35,154 nucleotides of DNA, taken from assembly GCA_009691525.1 (NCBI GenBank), contig SICG01000028.1:1-35154 (forward strand), given 5' to 3'. The notes beneath the pieces are model-generated. The model worked only from the letters and a program-made list of their open reading frames with translations. It was not told the DNA's origin and did not search any database. Shown here piece after piece: positions 8,801-16,814 of this stretch (positions are counted from its first letter, which is position 1; each line of letters begins with the position of its first letter). Source of the DNA: Candidatus Latescibacterota bacterium (GTDB lineage: Bacteria > Latescibacterota > UBA2968 > UBA8231). A program made the position numbers and the translations under genes.

Positions 8801-9217
8801 GTGGGGGGGGATGAGGGGGGCCACCAGGGCCGAGGCCAGGGCCACGATGATGGTTGGCTGCCCGCTCAGCAGGCGGGCGGCGGTCTCGATGCGCAGGCCG
8901 GTGATCTCTGGGGAGGGCGAGCGGTGGTCATAGAGGCCCACGTCCCAGGCGGGGAAGTAGCGTACCATCTCCTCGCCGGCGATAGTTTGTAGATCATCGC
9001 GCCATTGCTCGGCCTGGTCCTCGTCGGGAACCACCACCAGCAGGGGCCGGTCCAGACTGCGCTGCACATGGACCAGCAGGAAGGCCCCCAGGGTGTCGGG
9101 CAGACCCTGTAGCAGGATTTCTCTTTCGCCGGCTTGCAGGCGACTGACCACCTCCTGAAAGGCAGGGGTCAGCGCGGTCTTGCGGGCGATATGGTCTAGG
9201 GATTGGGCGGGGGTCAT
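5810..9217 (-). CDS. mfd: Transcription-repair coupling factor Mfd
   Basis: A 1135-aa full-length Mfd. It removes stalled RNA polymerase at DNA lesions using ATP and recruits UvrA for strand-specific repair. Visible domains are the UvrB-like N-terminal module (from EILLQGLPDTLGAFLLVHV, with FSVRGGILDVYP), the RNA-polymerase interaction domain (LQRGDFVVHVDHGIGRYLGI), and the RecG-like translocase. The translocase carries Walker A GDVGYGKTEVA, the DEEQ box in LLVVDEEQRFGV, TATPIPRTLHMALMGSRDMS, and QIRGRVGRAKDRAFAYLL. A TRCF C-terminal domain follows (IPEDYVPDADQKMSFYQRLA). The ATG at 9217 gives the usual N-terminus. It heads the minus-strand run and is divergent from yfbR across 105 bp. The family length of about 1150 aa matches. 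Confidence 0.97.
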   Translation of the reverse strand: MTPAQSLDHIARKTALTPAFQEVVSRLQAGEREILLQGLPDTLGAFLLVHVQRSLDRPLLVVVPDEDQAEQWRDDLQTIAGEEMVRYFPAWDVGLYDHRSPSPEITGLRIETAARLLSGQPTIIVALASALVAPLIPPHALELGTLHLHRGQAQDLDPVVMHLADAGFERVPTVDGMGQFSVRGGILDVYPVGAEHPFRLDFFGDRLESIRQFDLSTQRSLRTCQEALLLPAREVMLGSLFFGEYLQRLREAESQAQIELSQLRDRLELGSSLEGIETWMGVLYGPGEGLFAYLKDPLVFCPAPEDLEEAVTVALDPSLKEYERHAERDQLMPPALLVHQAAWLEGQLGRCARLLPAPLGRGSEGLRFGAQPCRNFQGELGLLRPEITRLHQDGYALHLMCETQGQRGRLEEILADWADWIAFELGTLRQGFVYPAAQLALFNDHEIFSRQKRRYRYRRFKAATPIASSSTLQRGDFVVHVDHGIGRYLGIQRLDIGGRSHDCLSVAYQGADKLFVPVEQLDRLRKYSSDEGQTPFLNKLGSNAWEKLKERTREEIFKMAGELIQLYAERKALPGFAFSADTSLHRELEASFPFQETPDQLRTMEEVCQDMEAPHPMDRLVCGDVGYGKTEVAVRAAFKAVADHKQVAVLVPTTILAQQHYQTFSERTAHSSVTVAVLSRFRTAQQQREVLEKLRQGRVDILIGTHRLLSQDVKFRDLGLLVVDEEQRFGVKHKEKLKQLKRQVDVLTLTATPIPRTLHMALMGSRDMSVINTPPQDRLPIHTEILPFDEQRIAAAIVREVERHGQVYFVHNRVKSIHSLVDYLQELLPQVRFGVAHGQMPARQLEQIMHDFLEKKYDCLVCTMIIESGIDIPSVNTILVNRADTLGLSQLYQIRGRVGRAKDRAFAYLLVPKGKKFNRKSLLRLRAIEEFADLGSGFNIAMRDMEIRGAGNLVGAQQHGFITAVGFDLYCRLLEEAMHELKGEAVESTVEPEIKIAATAYIPEDYVPDADQKMSFYQRLAGARRLVDLLAIQEEMEDRFGRLPFPTRSLLHLMEIKVMARQLGVALVQLERARLRLVWPPEFQPARTDIQRLVEKSPAQLEFNLGEQFTIEAQVGGSDEQERLERAKNILQEIL

Positions 9218-9254
9218 GGGCGCGGGTAAGAGAGACCGCCCCGGCCAGGAACCA

Positions 9255-9283
9255 TAGACAGCGGCGGGCGGTGGCTGTAAAAT
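9255..9283 (+). promoter_or_regulatory. Sigma70-type promoter for yfbR
   Basis: TAGACA (9255-9260), a 17-bp spacer and TAAAAT (9278-9283) match the -35/-10 consensus at 5 of 6 bases each. They lie 40 bp upstream of the yfbR ATG in the divergent mfd-yfbR interval. No equally good promoter was seen for mfd on the other strand. Confidence 0.6.
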
Positions 9284-9322
9284 AATAGCCGGCTCAGCAC
9301 AGTGTCAAACAAGGGGCAGACC

Positions 9323-9910
9323 ATGAGTGAGAGCAGCCACTTCTTTGCGTACCTGTCAAGGATGAAGTTTATCCAGCGCTGGGGGTTGATGCGCAACACC
9401 TGCCCAGAGAACATCCAGGAGCACAGCCTGCAGGTGGCGCTGGTGGCCCACTGCCTGGCCCTGATCCGCAACCGGGTGATGGATGGGCAGGTGGACCCCC
9501 AGCGGGTCATGGCCCTGGCCCTCTTCCACGAGGTGAGTGAGGTGATCATCGGTGACCTGGCCAGTCCGATCAAGTATTTCAACCCAGAGATCAAGGCGGC
9601 GTACGGCCGTATCGAGGAAGTGGCCACCCAGCGGCTGCTGGGCATGGTGCCGGCAGCCCTGCGCGAAGAGTACCGGACCCTGCTCTTTCCCGAGGCGGCC
9701 GACGGGCAGTGCCTGCAGCTGGTCAAGGCGGCCGACAAACTGTGCGCCTACCTCAAGTGCCTGGAGGAATTGAAAGCCGGCAACCAGGAGTTCTCGCAGG
9801 CCAAAGTGGCCATCGAGCGAGACTTGGGCCGACTGGAGGTGCCGGAGGTAGCGTACTTCCTGGAGAAATTCGCCCCCAGCTTTTCGCTGACCCTGGATGA
9901 ATTGAACTGA
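9323..9910 (+). CDS. yfbR: YfbR-type HD-domain 5'-deoxynucleotidase
   Basis: A 195-aa HD-domain protein, colinear over its length with E. coli YfbR, which dephosphorylates dNMPs to deoxynucleosides. Shared blocks include SHFFAYLSRMKFIQRWGLMR, EHSLQVALVAH, GDLASPIKYFNPEI, KAADKLCAYLKCLEELKAGN and a final PSFSLTLDELN. The metal ligands would be H34, H69, residue 70 and D138. Residue 70 is Glu (FHEVSEV) where E. coli has Asp, so the HD pair reads HE. I think this is tolerated in the family, but I note it. The ATG at 9323 follows AAGGGG (9311-9316) and gives the family start; an in-frame GTG at 9302 is less likely. The deacylase gene follows after 46 bp. Confidence 0.93.
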   Translation: MSESSHFFAYLSRMKFIQRWGLMRNTCPENIQEHSLQVALVAHCLALIRNRVMDGQVDPQRVMALALFHEVSEVIIGDLASPIKYFNPEIKAAYGRIEEVATQRLLGMVPAALREEYRTLLFPEAADGQCLQLVKAADKLCAYLKCLEELKAGNQEFSQAKVAIERDLGRLEVPEVAYFLEKFAPSFSLTLDELN

Positions 9911-9956
9911 AGGTGTTTCCCAAGTTCCCATCCTACAAAAACGAGGAGCAGTGCAG

Positions 9957-10988
9957 ATGGCACGCGAAATCGTCAGCCCCGAGCAGATCGACATGGAGAG
10001 CCCCGGCCGGCGCGACTATTGGGTCGCCCTGGGCCACACCAGTATCTGGGGTAGTCACCTGATTCCCCTCACCGTGATGGTGGGACCCCAGGCCAAGCCC
10101 GGCGAGGGCCTGGTTGCCTTTGGCGGCAATCACGGCAACGAATACGAGGGCCCGGTGGCCATCAAACACCTGCTGCGGGAGATCCGCACCGAGGACGTAC
10201 TGGGCCGGCTGGTGCTGGTACCGGTGCTCAATGTGGCGGCTTTCCGCGTCAGCGCCCGCGAGAGCACCGGGGACGACGGTTTCAACCTGAACCGCGTCTT
10301 TGTCGAGGGGGCAGGCACCACCCCAGCCATGGCCGGCATCACCCACCGCATCGCCGCCTTCGTGCGGCAGAGCATCTGGCCCCACGTCCATATCGCCATC
10401 GACCTGCACTCGGGCGGCGAGGTAGCCCGCTTTGCCCACTGGGCCGGTTTCTTCACCTGCGCCGACCCGGAGCTAAACCAGCGCCGGGAGCAGATGGCCC
10501 GCTGGTTTGGCACCCGCATTGTCACGGCCGGGCCTAACTCGCCTCCGGGTGGTATCCTGGGCGGATTACACGGCGACGCCGATCATCTGGGAAAATACGC
10601 CATCGGCACCGAGTTGGGTTATGGCTCTTCGGCGGATGTGCGCGGGGTGCGCTACGCCCGACAGGGGGTGTTGGCGGCGGCCATCCACCACGGCCTGCTC
10701 AAGGGCAAGATCGAGCCCATCGGGCACTACGCGGACGGCACCCAGAGCCTGGTGCGCGTCAGCGCTTCGGTGGCGGCACCCTATCCGGGCCACTACGAGC
10801 CTTTGGTGGAGTGCGGCGAAAAGGCGGCCAAGGGCCAGACGGTGGCCTTGCTCCACGACTTCTACCGGCTCGACGAGGACCCCTTCGAGGTCGTGGCTGC
10901 GATGGCCGGCATTGTGGTGGCGCAAGCCTGGCGGGCCCGCGTGGAGCAAGGCCAGCTGATCATGATGGTCGCCGAGGAGATCGGTTAG
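9957..10988 (+). CDS. Succinylglutamate desuccinylase / aspartoacylase-family zinc deacylase
   Basis: A 343-aa M14-like carboxypeptidase-fold deacylase (AstE/AspA family, with DoeB-like relatives). It should hydrolyse an N-acyl bond on an amino acid or diamine, but the substrate is unknown. Zinc ligands fit GGNHGNEYEG (H59, E62) and DLHSGG (H151). NLNR (110-113) is the substrate-binding motif, and IGTELGYG supplies the general base E219. The C-terminus (about 255-340) looks like the usual beta barrel/biotinyl-like cap (VECGEKAAKGQTVALLHDF). The start is ATG 9957, with GAGGAG at 9942-9947. An in-frame GTG at 9951 is too close to that site. The gene converges with the aminotransferase, and their stop codons overlap at 10985-10988, leaving no room for a separate terminator. 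Confidence 0.85.
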   Translation: MAREIVSPEQIDMESPGRRDYWVALGHTSIWGSHLIPLTVMVGPQAKPGEGLVAFGGNHGNEYEGPVAIKHLLREIRTEDVLGRLVLVPVLNVAAFRVSARESTGDDGFNLNRVFVEGAGTTPAMAGITHRIAAFVRQSIWPHVHIAIDLHSGGEVARFAHWAGFFTCADPELNQRREQMARWFGTRIVTAGPNSPPGGILGGLHGDADHLGKYAIGTELGYGSSADVRGVRYARQGVLAAAIHHGLLKGKIEPIGHYADGTQSLVRVSASVAAPYPGHYEPLVECGEKAAKGQTVALLHDFYRLDEDPFEVVAAMAGIVVAQAWRARVEQGQLIMMVAEEIG

Positions 10989-12124
10989 GCGCGGGGCGCC
11001 GCCGCGGCGATCTCGCCCACGGCGCTGACCAACGCGTCCAGTTCGGCCTGAGTGGTGAAGAAGGCCACCGACACCCTGACCCCGCTGAACTTGAGGCCCG
11101 TGGGGCGGGTGATGATTTTGCGCGCGCGCAGCTCGGTGGAGATATGCGGTCCCTCCACTCCTTCGACCCGGAAGGTGACGATGCCGGTACACATCTCCGG
11201 GTCCTGGGGGTTCTCGATCACCAGCCTGGGGATGGCCGTCAGGGCGCGCCTCAGCCCGGCGGCCAGTGTTTTTGTCCTCGCCTCGATCTGAGCCACCCCC
11301 AACCCCTGGATATAGGTGGTCGCCGCCGCGCTGGCAAAGTAGTAAGGCGGCGGTACAGTGGAAAACTCGAAGCGCCGCGCCCCCGCCGAACCGAAGTAGT
11401 TGGCGCTCGAAGGCACCACGCGCAGCCGTTCCTGCCAGGACTTTTCCACGTAGAGGGCGCCGGCGGTGTAGGGGCCGTACATCCATTTGTACACCAGCAG
11501 GCTGTAGAAGTCGGCACCCAGTTGGGACACGTCGACCGGGAACTGCCCCAGGGACTGGGCCCCGTCGTAGAGCACGGGCACCCCGCGCCGGTGGGCCAAC
11601 TCGACGATGGCCCGCGCCGGCAGCCGGGTGCCGGTATCGGTGGTGACGTGGCTCAGAGCCAGCAGCCGGGTCCTGGGGGTGATCAGTTCCTCCAGACGTT
11701 GCAAAATTTCGGCCTCTCCCCCGCTGATAGGCAGGTAGTGCAGCTGCACGCCGTGGCTGCCGGCAAGGTGTTCGGCGGGCATCTTGACGGCCGGGTGCTC
11801 CTCATCGGTGAGGATGAGTTCGTCGCCGGCCTGCCAGTCAATGCCGTTGAACACCGTGGTAGTGCCGTCCGCCACCCCGTGGGTCAGGCAGAGGTCAGCG
11901 GCGGCGACGCCGCAGAAGGCAGCCAGTTGCTGCCGCGCCTCCTCCAGGCGCGCGGCATGGCGCTGGTAGTCCATGATCAGCGGCGGGCCATGTTGGGCGG
12001 TCTCCTGGTACTCGCCCACCAACACCGCGGTGACCGGGTCCAGGCTGGGCGAGATGCCGCCGGTGTTGAGATAGATGCATTCCTTGGTCAGGGGGATCTG
12101 GGCGCGGATCGCTTCGACATCCAT
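10985..12124 (-). CDS. Class V aminotransferase (PLP-dependent, cysteine desulfurase / isopenicillin N epimerase-like)
   Basis: A 379-aa fold-type I PLP enzyme. Cofactor motifs are visible: THGVADGTTTVFNGI for phosphate binding, SHVTTDTG (His159 stacking on PLP), VLYDGAQSLG (Asp187 to the pyridine nitrogen), and YKWMYGPYTAG with Lys213 as the Schiff-base lysine. No desulfurase-type conserved Cys loop stands out, so a role in amino-group transfer, epimerisation or elimination is more likely than sulfur transfer; the substrate is unknown. The ATG at 12124 has AGGAGAT about 7 bases upstream. It follows the DHDPS-like gene by 20 bp, so the two form an operon that may serve one catabolic pathway. 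Confidence 0.85.
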   Translation of the reverse strand: MDVEAIRAQIPLTKECIYLNTGGISPSLDPVTAVLVGEYQETAQHGPPLIMDYQRHAARLEEARQQLAAFCGVAAADLCLTHGVADGTTTVFNGIDWQAGDELILTDEEHPAVKMPAEHLAGSHGVQLHYLPISGGEAEILQRLEELITPRTRLLALSHVTTDTGTRLPARAIVELAHRRGVPVLYDGAQSLGQFPVDVSQLGADFYSLLVYKWMYGPYTAGALYVEKSWQERLRVVPSSANYFGSAGARRFEFSTVPPPYYFASAAATTYIQGLGVAQIEARTKTLAAGLRRALTAIPRLVIENPQDPEMCTGIVTFRVEGVEGPHISTELRARKIITRPTGLKFSGVRVSVAFFTTQAELDALVSAVGEIAAAAPRA

Positions 12125-12144
12125 AAATATCTCCTGTCAGTCTC

Positions 12145-13074
12145 TCAGCCCTGCAGTAGCTCGGGGTAGTTTTTGCGGCACCACTGGCGCAGGGCCTCCA
12201 CGTCTTCGCGGGTAGCCGAAGGGTAGGGACCGCGGTTGCGCAGGCCGGCCTGCAGTAGATTTCCGGCCTGGGCGCCGATCCGGTCGGCGGCGGTGTCAGC
12301 GCAGCCGCGCGCATTCAGTTGCAGGGCGAGAAAGCGTTGCATCACACCCAGCCGCGGCGAGGCAGCCTGGAGAGCTTTCCAGTCCTGCTCCTGCAGGCGG
12401 GCCCATAGGTCCAGGGCCAGGCGGGGCGCCCAGCCCATCAGCGAACTGCAACTGCCTCGCACCCCGCAGGGCCCCAGTTGGTCCCACCACTGTTCGCCCG
12501 CAAAGACATTGACAAACTCGCTCAGTGCCTTGCAACTCTCGGCTTCCAGCCCCACCGTGCCGGGGGTGGCGCAGACCATCAGGTAATTGGGTACCGCCTC
12601 CTTGATGCCGTGGTGCTGGTACACGGTCAGTACCTTCTTGGCCCGCAAGGTATCGCAGATGGCCAGAGCCAGGGAACCGGCGGCCTGCCCCACCTCTTTG
12701 AAGAAGGAGACTACCTGCTCCTCGCCCACCTCGGCCCAGAAGGGCAAAGCCACCATCGCCGCGTCGGCGCCCACCCCGGCGGCGAACTCGGCCCGGCGCA
12801 GCGCCCCCAGGGTGTAGGTGGAGGTGCAATCCACCATCGCCGGCTTGCCCTGGCTGTGGGCGGCCTCGACCAAGGCGCGGGTCAGGAGCTGGAATTCGTC
12901 GAACTCCACGGCGTAGGCCTCTCCCGACGGACCACCGGTGTACACCCCGGGAGCGCCAGCCTGGCAGCAGCGGACCACGTCGGCCCTGAAGACGGCTTCG
13001 TCCAGGCTATGCTCGTCGGTCCAGGCCAGGGGCACGGCCGCCCAGGGGCCAACGAAGGTGGCGCGCCTCAACAT
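12145..13074 (-). CDS. DHDPS/NAL-family TIM-barrel protein with cysteines at both catalytic positions
   Basis: A 309-aa protein of the dihydrodipicolinate synthase / N-acetylneuraminate lyase family. The pyruvate carboxylate-binding loop is present as TGGPSGEAY (46-54). The family Tyr (YNxP, E. coli DapA Tyr133) falls on AICDTL, giving Cys140. The Schiff-base Lys (GIKEATG, Lys161) falls on LMVCATPGT, giving Cys168. The 28-residue spacing equals that in DapA, which supports the alignment. Without the lysine, classical Schiff-base aldolase chemistry is not expected. The protein may use different chemistry, bind a ligand, or be inactive. It heads an operon with the class V aminotransferase and diverges from the aldo-keto reductase. 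No clear ribosome binding site precedes the ATG. Confidence 0.78.
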   Translation of the reverse strand: MLRRATFVGPWAAVPLAWTDEHSLDEAVFRADVVRCCQAGAPGVYTGGPSGEAYAVEFDEFQLLTRALVEAAHSQGKPAMVDCTSTYTLGALRRAEFAAGVGADAAMVALPFWAEVGEEQVVSFFKEVGQAAGSLALAICDTLRAKKVLTVYQHHGIKEAVPNYLMVCATPGTVGLEAESCKALSEFVNVFAGEQWWDQLGPCGVRGSCSSLMGWAPRLALDLWARLQEQDWKALQAASPRLGVMQRFLALQLNARGCADTAADRIGAQAGNLLQAGLRNRGPYPSATREDVEALRQWCRKNYPELLQG

Positions 13075-13160
13075 AGTCGGCTGGTCGCCCAGGGGACAGA
13101 AATAGTATATTTCATGCCTTAGAAAGTAAGGACAACCGGCAGGAGAGAAAGAGAGGAGTC

Positions 13161-14129
13161 ATGCAAAAGAAGAAATTAGGTCGGGCCGAAGTGGAGGTGG
13201 GCATCGTCGGTTTAGGTGCTGCTTTCATCGGGGTGCCCCAGGTCGAGCTGGCCCCCAAGGTCTACGGCGGCCAGCCGCAACACATGGACCTGGAGCTGGG
13301 GGTGCGGGCCGTACATGCAGCCTTGGAGGCCGGCTGCACTCTGATCGACACCGCGCCGCTGTACGGCGATTTCAGGAGCGAGGAACTCATTGGCCGCGCT
13401 CTGCGCGAACGCCCAGACCTGGCGGCCGGCTGCACGGTCACTACCAAGGTAGGGCGGATCTACGCAGGGTATGACTTTTCCTACGACGCGGTGATGCGCA
13501 GCGTGGAGGCGAGTCAGCGGCGTCTGGGCCTGGAGCGCTTTGCGGTGCTCTACATCCACGACCCCATGGGTTGGCCCATGGAGCAGATTATGGGTCCAGA
13601 CCGGGCCCTGGGGGCCCTGCGTCATTTACAAGATCAGGGGATCGTCAAGGCGGTGGGCATCGCTGCCAACGAGCCGGACACCAATGCCCCCTACATCGAG
13701 ACCGGGGAGTTCGATGCGGCGGTGGTGCCCGAGGCCTGGAGCCTGCTCAACCAGAAGGGCCTGGAGCGCATCATGCCGGCCGCCCTGCGCCACAACGTGG
13801 GACTGGTGGTGGCCACACCTCTGGAGCGGGGCCTGCTGGCCACCGGACCTCAGGAGGGCATTGACTACCTGGCCAGGCGCTTCAGTCCGCGGGTGCTGGA
13901 CCGGGTGTCGAAGATCCAGGCCCTGTGCCGCGAGTACCAGATTCCGCTCGCTGCCGCGTCTCTGCAGTGGTGTACCCGCCATGCCCAGGTGGCGGCCACC
14001 ATTCCCGGGGCCCGCACCCCCGAGGAGGCCCGCGAGAACACCCTGGCCGGCCAGGTGGCCATTCCCGAGGCCTTCTGGAAGGATTTGGAACCACTGGTGC
14101 AGCACTGGGAGAGCGGGGTAGACCGGTGA
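13161..14129 (+). CDS. Aldo/keto reductase (sugar dehydrogenase-like)
   Basis: A 322-aa NAD(P)-dependent oxidoreductase of the aldo/keto reductase superfamily. The catalytic tetrad is visible: D63 and Y68 (LIDTAPLYGD), K96 (TTKVGR) and H133 (LYIHDP). The long loop after beta-1 and PGARTPEEARENTLAG near the C-terminus resemble the D-threo-aldose / L-fucose dehydrogenase branch, which oxidises free sugars to lactones. That fits the neighbouring sialidase, Ldh and DHDPS-like genes, but it is inference. The ATG follows a strong GAGAGGAG site (13151-13158). Its TGA overlaps the GTG of the aminopeptidase (GTGA), so the two genes are translationally coupled. Confidence 0.88.
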   Translation: MQKKKLGRAEVEVGIVGLGAAFIGVPQVELAPKVYGGQPQHMDLELGVRAVHAALEAGCTLIDTAPLYGDFRSEELIGRALRERPDLAAGCTVTTKVGRIYAGYDFSYDAVMRSVEASQRRLGLERFAVLYIHDPMGWPMEQIMGPDRALGALRHLQDQGIVKAVGIAANEPDTNAPYIETGEFDAAVVPEAWSLLNQKGLERIMPAALRHNVGLVVATPLERGLLATGPQEGIDYLARRFSPRVLDRVSKIQALCREYQIPLAAASLQWCTRHAQVAATIPGARTPEEARENTLAGQVAIPEAFWKDLEPLVQHWESGVDR

Positions 14130-16729
14130 GGAGGTGGTGGGCAGCGCTACTCTTTCCCTCCCTGCTGTGGGCGGCGGCGGGAGATGAGTTGCGCCTGGGA
14201 CGCGAGGTGGTGCCGGTTTCGGAGACGATCGAGCTGCGGCTTGACCCCGCAGACTCCACCTACACCGGCGCGGTAGCTATCTCCCTGTGGGTGGTGGAGT
14301 CCACCAGGAACTTCCGCTTCCACGCCAAGGAACTCTCCATAGAAAAAGTGGAGCTTCGAGGTGGGGGTGGTCTGGTGCCCCTGCATTGGGTTGTGGGCCA
14401 GGCGGGGTTGGTGGAGGTCAGCACAGATGTGGCCCTGACGCCAACGAGCCAGTACGAACTCCGCATTGAGTTTTCCAACAACTTCGACACCCGGGCCCTG
14501 GGCCTGTACCGGGTGGAGACCAGGGGCCGGGCCTATCTGTTCACCCAGTTCGAAGCGTGGTATGCGCGCCAGGCGTTCCCCTGCTGGGACGAGCCTTCTT
14601 TCAAGATTCCCTATCAGTTCGTCCTGCGTGTGCCCGACGGCCTGTTGGCGCTGACCAACACTCCGGTTCAGGAGGAGCAAGTGGCCGCCGGCTGGCGGGA
14701 GCTGACCTTCAAAAAGACGCCGCCCTTGCCCTCTTATCTGCTGGCGCTGGCCGTGGGGCCTCTGGAGGAAGTTACGATCCCCGGCCTCTCCGTCCCTGGG
14801 CAGGTGGTCACCACGGCGGGCAACACATCGCTAGCTGCCGAAGCAGTGCGCCTCGCCCCTCCAGTGTTGCAGGCCCTGGAGCAGTACTTCGGTTCGGCGT
14901 ACCCCTACGAAAAACTTGCGCTGATCGGGGTGCCCGAATTCATGCCCGGGGCCATGGAGAACCCCGGTGCCGTGACCTTCAGGGACGAGATCCTGCTCCT
15001 GGATTCCAGGGCCGCCAGCCCGGCCCAGCGGCAGCGGCTGGGTCTTATCATGACCCACGAGCTGGCCCACATGTGGTTTGGCGACCTCGTCACCATGGCC
15101 TGGTGGGACGATCTGTGGCTGAATGAGTCTTTTGCCGATTGGCTGGCGTACAAACTGGGCGATGAGCTCTTCCCTGAGTACGGGATCGGGATTACCGAAC
15201 TACAGGACGTGCAGTAGGCCATGCGGGAGGATGCCCAGCTGGCAGTGCGGGCCATCCGTCAGCCCGTCAGCCCCACCGACAATCCCGCACAGTTCTTCGA
15301 CCAGCTGGCCTATGAGAAGGGCCGGGCAGTGCTGGGCATGTTCGAGTACTGGATGGGGCCGGAACCCTTCCGGCGGGGGGTGATCGCCTATTTGCAGGCG
15401 CACGCCCAGGGCAATGCGGTGGCCGGCGATCTGTGGGCCGCTCTCTCGCGGGAGGCCGGCCGGGAGCTGGACCGGCCCATGTCCACTTTCCTCGACCAAC
15501 CCGGCATCCCCCTGGTCAGCGCCGAATTGCTGCCCAACCATCAGGTGCGGCTCAGCCAGCAGCGGTATCTCAGGCACGGGGCCTGGGCACCGGCGGCGAA
15601 CTGGGAGATCCCCGTGGTCCTCAAATACCCGGACGGCGACTCCCTGCGCACCCAAGAGCTGCTGCTCAGTCAGCCCAGTCAGGTCTGCACCCTGGCGACT
15701 TCGACCCAGCCGGCCTGGGTACACCCCAATGCCGGGGAAAGGGGCTATTATCGGTGGCAGGTGCCTCCGGCCATGCTGGTCTACCTGGCCGGGCACGCTC
15801 CAACCTTATTGAGTGCCCGCGAGCGGGTGGGACTGATCGACCAGTTGGCCGCCCTGCTGGAAGGAGGGCAGCTCGACGCCCAGACCTACCTCCAGGCGCT
15901 GGAGGGTTTTGCCGACGATCCCCAGCCCGAGGTGCTGCTGGCCCTGGTCGCTGCTCTGGGTGCCATCGGGGAAAACTTCGCCGCCGAGTCCGCTGCGCTC
16001 GAAGCACCCTTTGCCAGCTATGTGCGGCGCATGCTGGCCCCGGCGCTGGAGCGCTACGGCCTGGTCAGGGACCCGGCGGAAGCAGAAATCGTTTCATTGC
16101 TGCGGCCCAAGCTGATCGAGAGGCTCGGCATCAAGGGCCAGGACGCCCGGGTGAGCGCCTTTGCCGATTCCCTGGCCCAGGCTTATGGCCGCGATCCGGC
16201 CGCCGTGGACCCGGCTCTGGCCGGGGCAGCGCTGCGGGTGGCAGCTGCGCGCGGCGACCGGGCGCGCTTCGAGGAGTTCAGGGGGAGATTCGAGGCCGCG
16301 GTCCTGCCGGTGGAGCGCGCCCATTACCTGGATGCCCTGGGCAGGTTCGCCGATGCGCAGGCGGTGGAGGCGGTCCTGGAGTACGTGCTGAAGGGCCCGC
16401 TCCGGCCCCAGGAGTACCTGGAAGTCCCCTTCACCCTGGCCGACCGGACCCCCCGGAACCGGGACCGCATCTTTGCCTGGATGCAGGAACACTACGCGGC
16501 CATCGCCGGCCATATCGCCCCCGAGCATGCGGCGTACCTGCCCTGGCTGGCCGACGGGGCTTCGCCGGCACGCCTGGAGGCAGCGCAGCAGTTCTTCTCC
16601 GATCCGGCCCGCGCCCCGGCGGGCACGGGCAAGGAGTTGGAAAAGGTAGCCGAGCAGGTACACCTGCGCCTGGAGTTGCGGGCGCGGGAAGGTCAGGCGG
16701 TGAGCGCCTACCTGGACGCAGCGAAATGA
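14126..16729 (+). pseudogene. M1-family zinc aminopeptidase interrupted by an in-frame TAG
   Basis: The reading frame encodes an 867-codon exported M1 (PepN/ERAP-like) aminopeptidase if one TAG at codon 364 (15215-15217) is read through. A signal peptide (MRRWWAALLFPSLLWAAAG) is followed by the N-terminal beta domain. GAMEN (275-279) binds the substrate N-terminus, and HELAH (311-315) with E334 makes the zinc site. Just past this site comes LQDVQ, then TAG, then AMREDAQLAVRAIRQPV, which is normal continuous M1 sequence. CAG or TGG to TAG would explain it. The upstream product (363 aa) lacks the catalytic tyrosine region and the helical C-terminal domain. The downstream half (from ATG 15221) has no zinc site. 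The gene starts at GTG 14126, overlapping the reductase stop. TAG ends other genes here (10986-10988, 20218-20220), so recoding is unlikely. Confidence 0.85.
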
Positions 16730-16800
16730 TCCTCGACGCCCACGTCTATTTGCTATTGAACCAGTGTTTTGAACCAGCGGATGCCCCGCTGGCACGGTGA
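16726..16800 (+). other. 24-codon ORF resembling the start of a metal-dependent hydrolase
   Basis: ATG overlaps the aminopeptidase stop (ATGA), and the ORF reads MILDAHVYLLLNQCFEP before ending at 16798-16800. MI-DAH-x-L is how amidohydrolase-2 proteins usually begin, and a complete amidohydrolase follows 14 bp later. It may be a remnant of a truncated paralogue or merely a coupling ORF. Expression is not shown. Confidence 0.25.
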
Positions 16801-16814
16801 AGGAAGGAGCGCCC

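Noticed and set aside
13084-13115. Promoter for the aldo-keto reductase or DHDPS-like gene at the TATATT/TATACT elements
   Set aside because: No -35 box at acceptable spacing was found on either strand.
15215-15217. TAG recoded as an amino acid genome-wide
   Set aside because: TAG ends other intact genes in the window (deacylase at 10986-10988, hpf at 20218-20220), so a general reassignment does not fit.
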